Below, piece after piece: positions 10,101-17,729 of a DNA stretch of 64,000 nt. Positions within the stretch are counted from its first letter, which is position 1, and every line of letters begins with the position of its first letter. This DNA is from Lignipirellula cremea (GTDB taxonomy: Bacteria > Planctomycetota > Planctomycetia > Pirellulales > Pirellulaceae), in NCBI RefSeq assembly GCF_007751035.1, contig NZ_CP036433.1:5933001-5997000 (forward strand), read 5' to 3'. A model generated the notes under the pieces. The model was not told the origin of the DNA and searched no databases. It saw only the letters and a list, made by a program, of their open reading frames with translations. The translations under genes and the position numbers were made by a program.

Positions 10101-10912
10101 TCAAGCAACTGCTGACGACGACCGAGTCATTCCACACGCATGAGTTGTTTGTCCCAAATGGCACGCTGGACGATCTTCGCTACGCGGACAGTCCGCTCTT
10201 TCGTCCGTTCAGTCCCCTGGCGTCGGATCACCGCCGCGAGCAGCAAGGGGAGCGCATCGGCGTCCTGATGCAGCCGAGTTGGAACGTGGCATGGTCGACA
10301 AATTTCCACAACGACATCGTCCGCCGCGGCCGCTGGGTGCGCGAACATCTGCTGGGCGGGCGGGTGCCCGATCTGCCGATCAACGCGGCCGCCATGATTC
10401 CCGACGATCCGCACCACACGCTGCGCCAGCGGCAGATGGTCACGCGGGCCGCCGAGTGCTGGAAGTGCCATCACAAGATGGACGAACTGGGGCTGCCGTT
10501 CGAGAACCTCAACCACTACGGCTTCGCGCGGAACGCCGAAGAAGTGCTCGACCTGGAGGCGATGGAGCAGAGCGGCAATAAGGACGCCAAGATCTACCGC
10601 GACGCCCCGCTGGACACGACCGGGTTCATCCGGAACAGCGGCGACCCGGCGCTCGACGGACCGGTCCGCGACGCCCCCGAGATGCTCCGCCGGTTGGCCG
10701 AATCCGACCGCGTGCGGCAGATCTTCATTCGCCACGTCTTCCGCTACTTCCTCGGCCGCAACGAAACCCCCGGCGACGCGGTCAGCCTGCAAGAATCCGA
10801 ACAGGCGTATCTCGACGACGGCGGCAGCTTCAAGGCGCTGCTGGTCTCGCTGTTGTCATCCGAATCATTCCTTTACCGAACTGTACCGTCGATTACCAAG
10901 GCCCCCCAATGA
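7121..10912 (+). CDS. LRR-like repeats fused to a PSCyt-DUF1588-DUF1585 protein
   Basis: About 1260 residues. Start uncertain: TTG at 7115, or ATG at 7121 or 7142; all give a signal peptide (KMTLSLYCLLFCIGSLCAED). Residues about 30-530 are some twenty 23-24-residue units of the form LxLxGLTxLSDEAAxALAxHxG, a leucine-rich variety. An in-frame palindromic repeat (8726-8808) encodes the linker. Then comes a cytochrome-like domain with HCADCHDDG (about residue 577) and MPPP, followed by a DUF1592-like middle region. CWKCHHKMDELGLPFE near residue 1113 marks DUF1588, and FIRHVFRYFLGRNE to the C-terminal SSESFLYR marks DUF1585. The corresponding C-terminal protein at 40999 lacks the repeats, which are encoded there by a separate LRR gene. 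The next gene starts within its stop codon. Confidence 0.88.
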   Translation: MHRNGRAMMRKMTLSLYCLLFCIGSLCAEDTNQFQQLTVEQAQALAQDKSGRLLLDGLKSLSPEVATELARHEGWLSLNGLTTISDEAAAALAQHKRALHLNGLTKISDATAVALASHRSELSLNGLTAISDEAAKALARHTGGRLFLNGLTMLSGEAGKALAKRNGGGPSFAVSLEGLTSLSHEAAAALADSHGHNWQGRLPAFKTVSVEVAQAFAKEGANIRSMPGLTTISDEAARLLLPKIGGNLPVLKTLSPEAAKALAQARGSLVLNSLTNLSGETAKALTENAQNRGDLYLNGLTAVTPETARAICRREGDLYLNGLTSIPIEVLKALAEHKSPGYAKPVVHLDGLTTLSDEAAAVLASWEKWSGELPALTAISEPSATALATSRKFQGNLPSLKKLSPEVARALAQRKGNLSLDGLTSLSDEVAAALAKHQGGTLSLGGLTNLSDSAAAALAKHNGRLSLGRLITLSNGAAQALAGYKGDWLMLDGLTSLSDDAAKALAQRHGVLSVVGLKTLSDEVAQMLQANPMIITSPTRQRGNVAHGNAADSSPRSRVGLVSDEKFVRSFFASHCADCHDDGANEGEFELKKLASDDVTGRVAYASIFERLRAGDMPPPSEPRPKADAVAKVVDWIAAKLDSPLPAPPTYYAVKEKPVDGNRLPNAILFGGPRGPSVPPPPRLWRLSPEAYSTWAASTFNVHGLQQPFGLIQEAGFRDFSALYAPDEGATGLLLSNAEQIVAAQVRGHQLVNVNETPEAAKEQLWPGEGRIQTASQAEQQILRSGLRVRQGNGVFAPLMHPDVKANEDELKRAISQQYQTALARPPSEQELASVVALYNEIAADGDCSIAGKTVLMAPLMVPEVILRFEVGLGAEVRPGVRMLSPRETAMALSLALSRKRDPGLLGAAAEGKLTTREEVAATLQRILEEPRIEKSRVVWFFREYFDYYRAPDVFKDPLPDYLTRRGAYYNPRGYVDDTDVLVMSILASDRDVLKQLLTTTESFHTHELFVPNGTLDDLRYADSPLFRPFSPLASDHRREQQGERIGVLMQPSWNVAWSTNFHNDIVRRGRWVREHLLGGRVPDLPINAAAMIPDDPHHTLRQRQMVTRAAECWKCHHKMDELGLPFENLNHYGFARNAEEVLDLEAMEQSGNKDAKIYRDAPLDTTGFIRNSGDPALDGPVRDAPEMLRRLAESDRVRQIFIRHVFRYFLGRNETPGDAVSLQESEQAYLDDGGSFKALLVSLLSSESFLYRTVPSITKAPQ
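8726..8808. repeat. Palindromic repeat, copy C, coding for an interdomain linker
   Basis: Left arm AGCCCGACGCGCCAGCGAGGG (8729-8749) and right arm CCCTCGCTCGCGCGTCGGGCT (8782-8802) form a near-perfect stem. The whole element stays in frame and is translated, beginning ITSPTRQRGNVAHG and ending SRVGLVSDEK. It lies exactly between the last LRR-like unit and the cytochrome-like domain. The arms are better preserved than in copies B and D, suggesting a more recent insertion, or one at the point where two genes fused. Confidence 0.85.
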
Positions 10913-12315
10913 GCCTCTCAAACACCACACTCAAAATGGTCACATCAGATCAACTGGACCGACGTTCGGTTCTCAAAGGCGTCTCACTCGGCGCGGGTGC
11001 GGTGGTACTGCAGCCGTTTTTGAACGCGCTGGCGGCCGAGGCGAGGGGCGAAGCGCCGCCGCCGCGGATCGTCTTCGTTGTCGAGGCCAACGGACTGTGG
11101 GACCACCACATCCGTCCGCAGACGCTCGGTAAGGCTGGCGCGTGGAACAGCCCGTTGGACAAACTCGTCGATGTGCCGCTGGCGGGACACGCTCTGCCCG
11201 AGCCGATCGCCCCCCTGGCGGCGTTCAAGGACCGGATGTCGGTTGTGCTGGGTTTGTCCAGTAAGCATGTCACTCCGAACCACGGCGGCGGATATGGAGT
11301 ATTCAATTGCTGCACGCAAGGTCAGGGCACACACCATGCGGTCCACACGCAGACGATCGATCACGCGCTGGCGGCGACGTCGGCAAACGTCATTCCGGTG
11401 GTCGGGTTAGGCGTTTCCGCATCCGCCGACAGGGTCTTCGCCAATTGGCTGTCGGTGAGTGAGCCGATGCGGCCGCTGCCGTTCATCTGCCAGCCAGAGG
11501 TTGCCTTCCGCATGCTCTTTGGCAGCGTGGCGGAAGGGGAAGCGGGGAAGCTCTACCAAGCGAGAAACAAGTTGCTGGACTGGTGCCGCTCCGACATCCG
11601 GCGCGTGCGGGACGCTCTGCCGCAGATGGACCGCGAAAAGCTAGACGTATACCTCGACACGTTCGAGCAGATGCGGTCGCGGCAACAGAAGCTCAGCGAC
11701 ATCAAGGACCGCTTGCAGGCCAACCTGCCCGCTCTCGACAAATTCGACTGCAAGCGGACGACCGGCCGCTTCGAGGCGCAATGCTCCGTTGCGGTGGCGG
11801 CGTTGGCTTCGCGACTAACAAACGTGGTCGTGATCGACACGGCCTGTGGCTACCAGGGGTATCACATCTGGAAGGACCTTGGGGTCACTCTGGACGGCCA
11901 CTCCATCGGCCACATGGCGGGCCAACCGGATCGCGAGAAGCATGCCGTGCCGGTCCGGCGGTTCTATGCCGAACGGGTCGTCGATCTCGCCCAGCGAATG
12001 GCCGCCATCAAGGAAGGCAACGGCACGCTGCTCGACAACTCGCTCATCATCTACTTGAGCGACGCGGCCGAGGAGCACCACGGGACGGGTCAGCAATGGC
12101 CGATGGTGCTAGTCGGGAATCTTGGCGGGCGACTGAAGACGGCGGGGCGCTTCCTGCAGTTCCCCGGGTACAACAAGGCCGGCCACCGGACGATGTCCAA
12201 CTTCTTCCTGTCGCTGCTGCACGCCGTCGGCGACAAACGCGAAAAGTTCGGCGAACCCGACCGCGAGCTTGCGGACATCGACATTGCCGGGCCACTGGCG
12301 GAGATTCTGGCTTAG
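10909..12315 (+). CDS. DUF1552 family protein, variant type
   Basis: 468 residues. The ATG overlaps the TGA of the preceding cytochrome protein (ATGA), so the two are translationally coupled. Twin-arginine-like leader LDRRSVLKGVSLGAGAVVL (about residues 16-34). It is strongly similar in layout to the protein at 1467: VVEANGLWDHHI, MDREKLDVYLDTFEQM, LDNSLIIYLSDAAEEHH and NLGGRLKTAGRFLQFPG. The family motif is again altered (HSIGHMAGQ). The short gap of 10 bp to the SUMF1-like gene suggests continued co-transcription. It is probably exported and acts with the LRR-cytochrome protein; activity unknown. Confidence 0.92.
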   Translation: MSLSNTTLKMVTSDQLDRRSVLKGVSLGAGAVVLQPFLNALAAEARGEAPPPRIVFVVEANGLWDHHIRPQTLGKAGAWNSPLDKLVDVPLAGHALPEPIAPLAAFKDRMSVVLGLSSKHVTPNHGGGYGVFNCCTQGQGTHHAVHTQTIDHALAATSANVIPVVGLGVSASADRVFANWLSVSEPMRPLPFICQPEVAFRMLFGSVAEGEAGKLYQARNKLLDWCRSDIRRVRDALPQMDREKLDVYLDTFEQMRSRQQKLSDIKDRLQANLPALDKFDCKRTTGRFEAQCSVAVAALASRLTNVVVIDTACGYQGYHIWKDLGVTLDGHSIGHMAGQPDREKHAVPVRRFYAERVVDLAQRMAAIKEGNGTLLDNSLIIYLSDAAEEHHGTGQQWPMVLVGNLGGRLKTAGRFLQFPGYNKAGHRTMSNFFLSLLHAVGDKREKFGEPDRELADIDIAGPLAEILA

Positions 12316-12325
12316 CAGGACGAAC

Positions 12326-13420
12326 ATGGCGAATTCGATCGAGTCACCTTTCGACGTACACCAGCCCGACGTGCCAGCGAGCGGGCCGGATGTTTCCTTG
12401 CTTGCGAAGCGGGCTGGTGTCATTTGCGCCGCTGTTACTTTCGTCTTGGCGATGATCCTGGATGCCCATGCTGCCGAATCGCTCGACACGAAGGAGATCA
12501 AGAACAGTCTGGGCATGAAGCTCGTGTACATCCCGCCCGGAAAGTTCACGATGGGCTCGCCTGAAACGGAACCGGGCCGCGAGGAACAGGAAACTCCGCA
12601 CGAGGTGGAGCTGACCAAAGGTTTTTACCTGGGGGCCTACGAGGTCACGGTTGGTCAATTCAAACAGTTTGTTGCCGATACGAAGTTTCAGACCGACGGC
12701 GAACATGACGGCAAAGGCGGTTGGGGCGTGAACGAAGCGGGATCGATCGAAGTTAAGGGGAAGTACACCTGGAAATCTCCGGGCTTCAAGCAAAGCGATG
12801 ACCATCCCGTGGTGCTGGTGAGCTGGAGCGACGCGAAGGCATTTTGCCGCTGGTTAAGCGACAAAGAGAAGAAAGAATACCGGTTGCCTACCGAAGCCCA
12901 GTGGGAGTACGCGTGCCGGGCGGGAACGCAAACAGCCTACACGTTCGGAAATGATCCCCAGCCGTTGCAGGTGTTTGCAAATATCGGCGATCGGCCGGCG
13001 GGAAATCCCAAAGACGGCTACCACCAGGCGGCCCCGGTCGGTCGATTCAAACCGAACGCCTTTGGCCTGTACGACATGCATGGGAACGTGTGGGAATGGT
13101 GCGAGGACCGGTACGTCGCGAATTCCTACAGACCGGAAAAGCAGACGGATCCATCCGGACCCACGTCTGGCAATGCCCGGGTGCAGCGCGGCGGCGGTTG
13201 GTCGAGCGCCGCAAGCCGCTGCCGCTCCGCCGCCCGTATTGGACGCGATTTGGTGGCCTACCGCGGAAGCTACCAGGGCTTCCGCGTGGCGTTGGTGCAA
13301 GCCGCTGCCGGGGCACCCAGGGAATCAGGAGCCGCCCGGGAAAAGCGCGCCGGCGGACGTGTGGCCTACATGCTGCTCGTCAACGGCGCGGTGACCGACG
13401 CCGTCGTTAAAACCGCGTAG
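12326..13420 (+). CDS. SUMF1/FGE-like domain protein, C-terminus truncated by TAG
   Basis: 364 residues from the ATG at 12326, behind CAGGACGA. The N-terminus contains palindromic repeat copy D directly before an export signal (VICAAVTFVLAMILDAHAAES). Residues about 55-330 form a formylglycine-generating-enzyme-like (SUMF1) domain: NSLGMKLVYIPPGKFTMGS, DEVT-type YEVTVGQFKQF, YRLPTEAQWEYACRAG, YDMHGNVWEWCED and RVQRGGGWSSAASRCRSAAR. In true FGE this last segment carries two catalytic cysteines; here the first is Ser and only the second Cys remains, so sulfatase activation is unlikely. After residue 335 the frame enters the start of an SGNH-like domain and is stopped by TAG at 13418-13420, while the same frame continues to be homologous downstream. 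Confidence 0.85.
   Translation: MANSIESPFDVHQPDVPASGPDVSLLAKRAGVICAAVTFVLAMILDAHAAESLDTKEIKNSLGMKLVYIPPGKFTMGSPETEPGREEQETPHEVELTKGFYLGAYEVTVGQFKQFVADTKFQTDGEHDGKGGWGVNEAGSIEVKGKYTWKSPGFKQSDDHPVVLVSWSDAKAFCRWLSDKEKKEYRLPTEAQWEYACRAGTQTAYTFGNDPQPLQVFANIGDRPAGNPKDGYHQAAPVGRFKPNAFGLYDMHGNVWEWCEDRYVANSYRPEKQTDPSGPTSGNARVQRGGGWSSAASRCRSAARIGRDLVAYRGSYQGFRVALVQAAAGAPRESGAAREKRAGGRVAYMLLVNGAVTDAVVKTA
12359..12420. repeat. Palindromic repeat, copy D, inside the SUMF1-like gene
   Basis: Arms ACCAGCCCGACGTGCCAGCG (12359-12378) and CTTGCTTGCGAAGCGGGCTGGT (12398-12419) are imperfect inverted repeats. The element is in frame and contributes about residues 12-31, ending where the hydrophobic export signal begins. 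Its position before a signal peptide parallels copy B. Confidence 0.7.
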
Positions 13421-14157
13421 GTCGAAGGCCACAAGAGCGTGAACCCACCGTATGTCGGCACCTGGCATTCGTTCCTCAAAGGGATGGATTCGATTCAGAA
13501 AGGCCGACTCGATCCGGTCGAGCGGGGCGAAATCGACGTGATGCTGATCGGCACGCTGTTGTGCTATCCCAACGCCGAAACCTGGAAGAATCACCTGGGC
13601 CCCAACGACTCGACGCTGGCGGGCCTCGCGGCTCTTGGCGTCAAGAACAACCCGAAGTTCCGCATCGTTTGGCAGACGTACGTTTGGCCCGTGGGTCAGA
13701 TGCCGAAGGACGGTAAAAAGACGCTCGACGTGGCCGCCATGAAAAAACGGGCCGCCAATGAGCCGCTGAAAGAGTTGGAAAAGCTGGTCGATGCGATCAA
13801 CGAGAGGCACGGTCGGCAAGTCGTGCTGATTTCGCCGGTCGGTGTGGCCACGATCGAGCTGGTGGAGATGGTCGCCGACGGAAAGTTCCCCGGCATCACT
13901 GATCCGGCCGATCTGTGGACCGAGTTCAACAGGCACTCCAACCGGCACGTGCTGGCACTGACGTCGCCACGATGTACGGCGTCTCACCCGTGGGGCTGAA
14001 GCCGGACTTCTCGAAAGTCACGTACGGCGGCGGCGGAAAAAGCCCAGGCATTCAGTCGATGGAGGGCATCACCGACGAACAGCACGCCATCTTGCAGAAC
14101 ATCGCTTGGGAGACGGTATCGAAGTATCGGCATGCGGGTTTTGCGAACAACAAGTAG
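13421..14157 (+). pseudogene. Broken SGNH-like domain downstream of the SUMF1 gene
   Basis: The frame that ends at 13418-13420 continues without change after the TAG (VEGHKSVNPPYVGTWHSF) until about 13960. Homology then jumps to another frame (VATMYGVSPVGLKPDF, then EQHAILQNIAWETVSKY) and ends at TAG 14157. Both parts align with the two domains of the protein at 15703, which have AAGIEGHK, TSPVGLKIDRF and EQHAILQEIAWETVSKYPHAG at the same places. One nonsense change and one small deletion (near 13958-13966, where homologues have a few more residues) therefore disable what was once a SUMF1/SGNH-like fusion or a separate gene. The alternative, a recoding event, would require two independent signals. 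Confidence 0.75.
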
Positions 14158-14181
14158 GACGGGCACTCCTGCCCGTCCTAC
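14154..14181. terminator. Perfect 12-bp hairpin after the broken gene
   Basis: GTAGGACGGGCA (14154-14165), loop CTCC, TGCCCGTCCTAC (14170-14181). It overlaps the TAG of the broken SGNH-like frame. No T-run follows, so it is either a mobile palindrome related to the repeat at 5927 or an mRNA-stabilising stem between cistrons rather than a strong intrinsic terminator. Confidence 0.6.
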
Positions 14182-14205
14182 GACCATCCTCCCGGAGATT
14201 CATTC

Positions 14206-15666
14206 ATGAAGCGATTATTCAAATATTCGTTGCTGTTCCTCCTCGGCCTGCCGATGCTGCTTGGTCGCGAAATCGAGGCCCAAGGCGACGAACCTGCGAA
14301 ACCCAAAAAATGGCCCGGTGCCTGGGTGCCGGAAGGCAAACCGCTGCGGGGCTTCCTGCATTTCGACGGCAGGCAAGCGGGCAATCCCAAGCCTTGGCAG
14401 CCCTTCTGCCAGCGTCACGGACTGGTCTGGTTTCCCCACGGGCGTGATGGTGACGTAGCCGTATTGGATGAGAAATTTCGCGCGGAAGTCGCCGCGGAGC
14501 TGAATCATCCGGAACTCGTCAACGCTCCGGTGATCCGCGTGGGACTTTCATCGAACGGCGGGTTCACGATGCTGCTTGCTCAACAGCACCCGGATCGTAT
14601 GTTGGCGTGCGTGGCCCATCAGCCGTTGCCGCCCTGGGCCAAGCGAAATGAGAGCTTCCACTTCAACCGGAGGACCGAAACCAAGTCGTCGCTCGTGGGA
14701 ACGCCCCACGACATTTCGCAATCGTTCCGTGTGCCGTGCATCCAGCAAGCAGGCGAGAACGATTCGGTGTGCGGCACCATCATGGCGTATGGCCTCGACC
14801 GTTACGCTCGCAGCCAGAAAGCGCCGTGGACCTATTTCTGCCTGCCCCGTGGCGGACACGGCAACGTCGTCCCGAACGAGCTGTTGATGCCGTGGCTCGA
14901 CGGCGTCATCGCTCAGCGACTTCCGGCCGACGTCGATCTTTCCAAAGGACCGCCCAAGCTCAACGACATCCGGATCGAAGCCGGTTGGATGGCCAATCCG
15001 CACACTTTGGAAATCGCCGAGTATGCGAAATACGACGGCGATAAATCCCAGGCCACCTGGTTGCCGAATGAAGCGAGCGCCCTGGCATGGAAGAAGCTGG
15101 GCGTGGCCATGCCATTCGAACTCCCCGAGCAATCGGTACGGATGCCTTCCGGGCTGATCGACAAATTGGTGATCCACGATCCCAAGTCGAATCGGGTCGT
15201 GCCCTCCGATTTGGTCTATGGTGAGCCGTGGAAGATCGTCGCGAATCTGAAGCCGGGAGACGTGGGTTGGAAAATGTTTCCCAGCGCCGGTCCCGTGGCC
15301 GTGATCGGCAAGGTCCCCGAACTCGTTCGCGGCTGCGACTGGATCGTGGCCGATAATGCATCCCTGGCCTTTGCGGGCGACGTTCTGATGGAGTTTACCA
15401 TGACTGATAACGCAACGGTCTACGTTGCCCACGACGAGAAGCTCGCGAAGAAGCCCGCCTGGCTCGCGGACTGGAAGGACGCGGGGGAGTCGCTGCAGGC
15501 CGGCTATCTGGGGAATGAACGCAGCTTCCGGATCTTCGAGAAGTCGTTTCCCAAAGGGGCCACAGTCAAGCTCGGCCCGAACGGCACGAGTTTAGAGAAA
15601 CAGGAGAAGCCACAGTTGCAACCGTGGATTTACCTGACGATTGTAAAACCCCAGAAACAACAGTAA
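14206..15666 (+). CDS. Exported alpha/beta-hydrolase-like protein
   Basis: 486 residues, ATG behind CCGGAGATTC. Signal peptide MKRLFKYSLLFLLGLPMLLG. The first 250 residues look like an alpha/beta hydrolase: VIRVGLSSNGGFTMLLAQQHPDRM is a nucleophile elbow (Ser in GLSSNGG, near residue 111) followed by the usual helix. PRGGHGNVVPNELL near residue 220 could supply the catalytic histidine. The C-terminal half is beta-rich, with no motif I recognise. It fits the secreted esterase/lipase-like proteins common in planctomycete polymer-degradation loci. It lies between two SGNH-like genes on the same strand and probably in the same transcript. Substrate unknown. Confidence 0.72.
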   Translation: MKRLFKYSLLFLLGLPMLLGREIEAQGDEPAKPKKWPGAWVPEGKPLRGFLHFDGRQAGNPKPWQPFCQRHGLVWFPHGRDGDVAVLDEKFRAEVAAELNHPELVNAPVIRVGLSSNGGFTMLLAQQHPDRMLACVAHQPLPPWAKRNESFHFNRRTETKSSLVGTPHDISQSFRVPCIQQAGENDSVCGTIMAYGLDRYARSQKAPWTYFCLPRGGHGNVVPNELLMPWLDGVIAQRLPADVDLSKGPPKLNDIRIEAGWMANPHTLEIAEYAKYDGDKSQATWLPNEASALAWKKLGVAMPFELPEQSVRMPSGLIDKLVIHDPKSNRVVPSDLVYGEPWKIVANLKPGDVGWKMFPSAGPVAVIGKVPELVRGCDWIVADNASLAFAGDVLMEFTMTDNATVYVAHDEKLAKKPAWLADWKDAGESLQAGYLGNERSFRIFEKSFPKGATVKLGPNGTSLEKQEKPQLQPWIYLTIVKPQKQQ

Positions 15667-15702
15667 CCGGTACCCGGACCCACTTGAATCGGAAGGCTTT
15701 CG

Positions 15703-17538
15703 ATGCGTTTCATAATATCGATTGGAATTGTTTGCAGCTTCCTTTCCTTGTCAACCAACAGTTGGTTCAATTTTGTTCCGGGCGGCGTTGCCGATCAGGT
15801 TAAGGCGGCCGGGATCGAAGGACATAAGGAAGTTAAGGCCGCTAAGCCGAACGACTTCAGCCCCATTGAGACCGGCGACGTCGATGTCTACGCGCATGGC
15901 GTGCATTGGTGGATGGAAGTGCCGTGGTCGCACGGAGTCACGGCGGAAAAGATCGTCGAAATGGGGCTGAAGGCGAATCCGAATTTCCGCGCGTACTTTC
16001 ACGCCGCGTGGCTGGTCGGCGATGGTCGAGCCAAGGAGATCAAGACCACAGCCGACTACGACAGTTCGAACCTCGCCGATGTGCAAGCCGCACTCGACAA
16101 GACGCGCAAAGGTGTCGAGGCCACGGTCGACAAACTGAACGAGAAGTTCGGCAAGCGAGTGGTGTTCCTGGTGCCGGTTGGCGATGCCACGCTGAAGCTG
16201 CGAGCGCTGGTTCTCGAAGGCAAGTACCCTGGCGTCACGAAGCAGTCCGAACTTTGGAACGACGCGATGCCGCATGCCGGCGTGCATGTCATGGCCCTCA
16301 GCGGCTACTGCCACTTCGTCGCGATCTACCGCACCTCGCCGGTCGGGCTGAAGATCGACCGGTTCAAGGAACTAACCGACGAGCAGCATGCGATCTTGCA
16401 AGAGATCGCGTGGGAGACGGTGTCGAAGTATCCGCATGCAGGAATCGTCAGCACCGAAGATCCGAAATCGCCAACCGCCTCAAACTCACCCGCGGGCTTG
16501 CGGGTGCTGAACGGCGGGCACAGTTGGTCGACGGAAAACTCCGCGCCGTTGTGCCAGGCGGCCGGGATCGTCGGGCACAAACGGATCACGGGCATCAACG
16601 GTAACCGCATCGAGGACGTGACGCCGTTGCTGGAGAAAGGCGAGATCGACGTCTACGTCTGGCAGCACAATTCGGTCGGTCCGGAGTTCCCCCGGTTCCT
16701 GCCGACCCTCGTGGACCTCGGCCCCAAGCACAATCCCAACTTTCGCGTCCTCATGCAGATGCCGTGGCTGGTGCATGACGGACGACAAGGCGTCAAGTTG
16801 CCCGAGGAGTACGAAACAACGGACCTCGCGGAATATCAAACCAAGATGGAAAAGTACCGCCAGGAGCAGGAAGCCTACGTGGACGAGGTCAATGCCAAGG
16901 CGGGCAAACGAATCGTGTTCCTCTTGCCGCTCGGCGACGGCATGCTGGAGGTGCGGAAGATGATCGTGGCCGGGAAGTTTCCGGGCATAACGAAAGTGAA
17001 TTACCGAGAAAAGCTGGGCGACCGCGGTTCCATACTGCAGGGCGACATCATGCCGCACCAGGGACATCTTGGTCATCGACTGGGAAACTATATGCACTTC
17101 GCCGCTATTTATCGCATGTCGCCGGAAGGGCTCAAGTTTCCGGGCAAGGACGGTGATGGCTTGACCGACGACCAGCGAGCAATCCTGCAGAAACTCGCCT
17201 GGGACATGGTCTCGAAATACCCTTACGCCGGCATCGCGAAGTTCGAAGCTCTCCGACCTTCCAAGCAGGGCGAGAACGCTGTCCCGAGAACTGGCGCGGG
17301 CGCGATGGCCGTGACCGCAGCTTTGAAGGGTTGGAAGGAAACGAAGGACCTGCCCGCTGATACCGTGGTCACCGCGATCCAGGCTTCAAAATCCCTGATG
17401 ACCGAATCAGCCAGTTTTCCCTTCGGCGGCATCTCGAACTCGTCGTATCGCAGCGCCTTAAGGAGCAGACTTTGCTCAGCCTGCTTTGGCACGATGGCCG
17501 GTCCGCTGTCGCCACCTCGTAGCAAGCCCGCGCGATGA
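15703..17538 (+). CDS. Tandem SGNH-hydrolase-like exported protein, natural stop lost
   Basis: 611 residues, signal peptide MRFIISIGIVCSFLSLSTNS. It contains two copies of one domain, about residues 25-255 and 265-515. Shared elements are VKAAGIEGHKEV / CQAAGIVGHKRI, KRVVFLVPVGDATLKL / KRIVFLLPLGDGMLEV, DAMPHAG / DIMPHQG and ILQEIAWETVSKYPHAGI / ILQKLAWDMVSKYPYAGI. The second copy starts with RVLNGGHSW, resembling SGNH block I, and DxxPHxG may correspond to block V; this is a suggestion only. Both homologous domains and the pseudogene end just after YPHAGI, so the last 95 or so residues here are not native: they are the antisense of a truncated PSCyt1 gene. The original stop seems to have been lost at a recombination junction near 17250-17290. 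Confidence 0.7.
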   Translation: MRFIISIGIVCSFLSLSTNSWFNFVPGGVADQVKAAGIEGHKEVKAAKPNDFSPIETGDVDVYAHGVHWWMEVPWSHGVTAEKIVEMGLKANPNFRAYFHAAWLVGDGRAKEIKTTADYDSSNLADVQAALDKTRKGVEATVDKLNEKFGKRVVFLVPVGDATLKLRALVLEGKYPGVTKQSELWNDAMPHAGVHVMALSGYCHFVAIYRTSPVGLKIDRFKELTDEQHAILQEIAWETVSKYPHAGIVSTEDPKSPTASNSPAGLRVLNGGHSWSTENSAPLCQAAGIVGHKRITGINGNRIEDVTPLLEKGEIDVYVWQHNSVGPEFPRFLPTLVDLGPKHNPNFRVLMQMPWLVHDGRQGVKLPEEYETTDLAEYQTKMEKYRQEQEAYVDEVNAKAGKRIVFLLPLGDGMLEVRKMIVAGKFPGITKVNYREKLGDRGSILQGDIMPHQGHLGHRLGNYMHFAAIYRMSPEGLKFPGKDGDGLTDDQRAILQKLAWDMVSKYPYAGIAKFEALRPSKQGENAVPRTGAGAMAVTAALKGWKETKDLPADTVVTAIQASKSLMTESASFPFGGISNSSYRSALRSRLCSACFGTMAGPLSPPRSKPAR

Positions 17539-17729
17539 TCGACTCGCAATGCGCCCTGCACAATCTTCGCCCCGGCCGCATGGCACTCAAAACAGTGCTC
17601 GACCAGCACCGGACGAATCTTCGTTTCAAAAAATGTGAGCTGCTGCTTAGTGAATTCGCGAGGTTCATCGGCTTCGGCCCGTGAGACCAAACACGCCAGC
17701 GCCAACAGCAGGACTGCCAATCGATTCAT
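17223..17729 (-). pseudogene. Truncated PSCyt1 protein (N-terminal stub)
   Basis: Signal peptide MNRLAVLLLALACLVSRAEA, then a classic planctomycete PSCyt1 domain: FFETKIRPVLVEHCFECHAAGA (haem-type CxxCH), ALRVDHRAGLLRGGDSGPAI and EFEMPPKGKLADSVIRDFEAWI. A PSCyt2-PSD1 protein should continue for another 700 residues or more. Instead homology ends just after GRSFVSFQPFK, and the frame runs into the antisense of the plus-strand gene. Its ATG overlaps the stop of the GntR gene (ATGA), so the two were an operon. Clearly a remnant. Confidence 0.85.
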
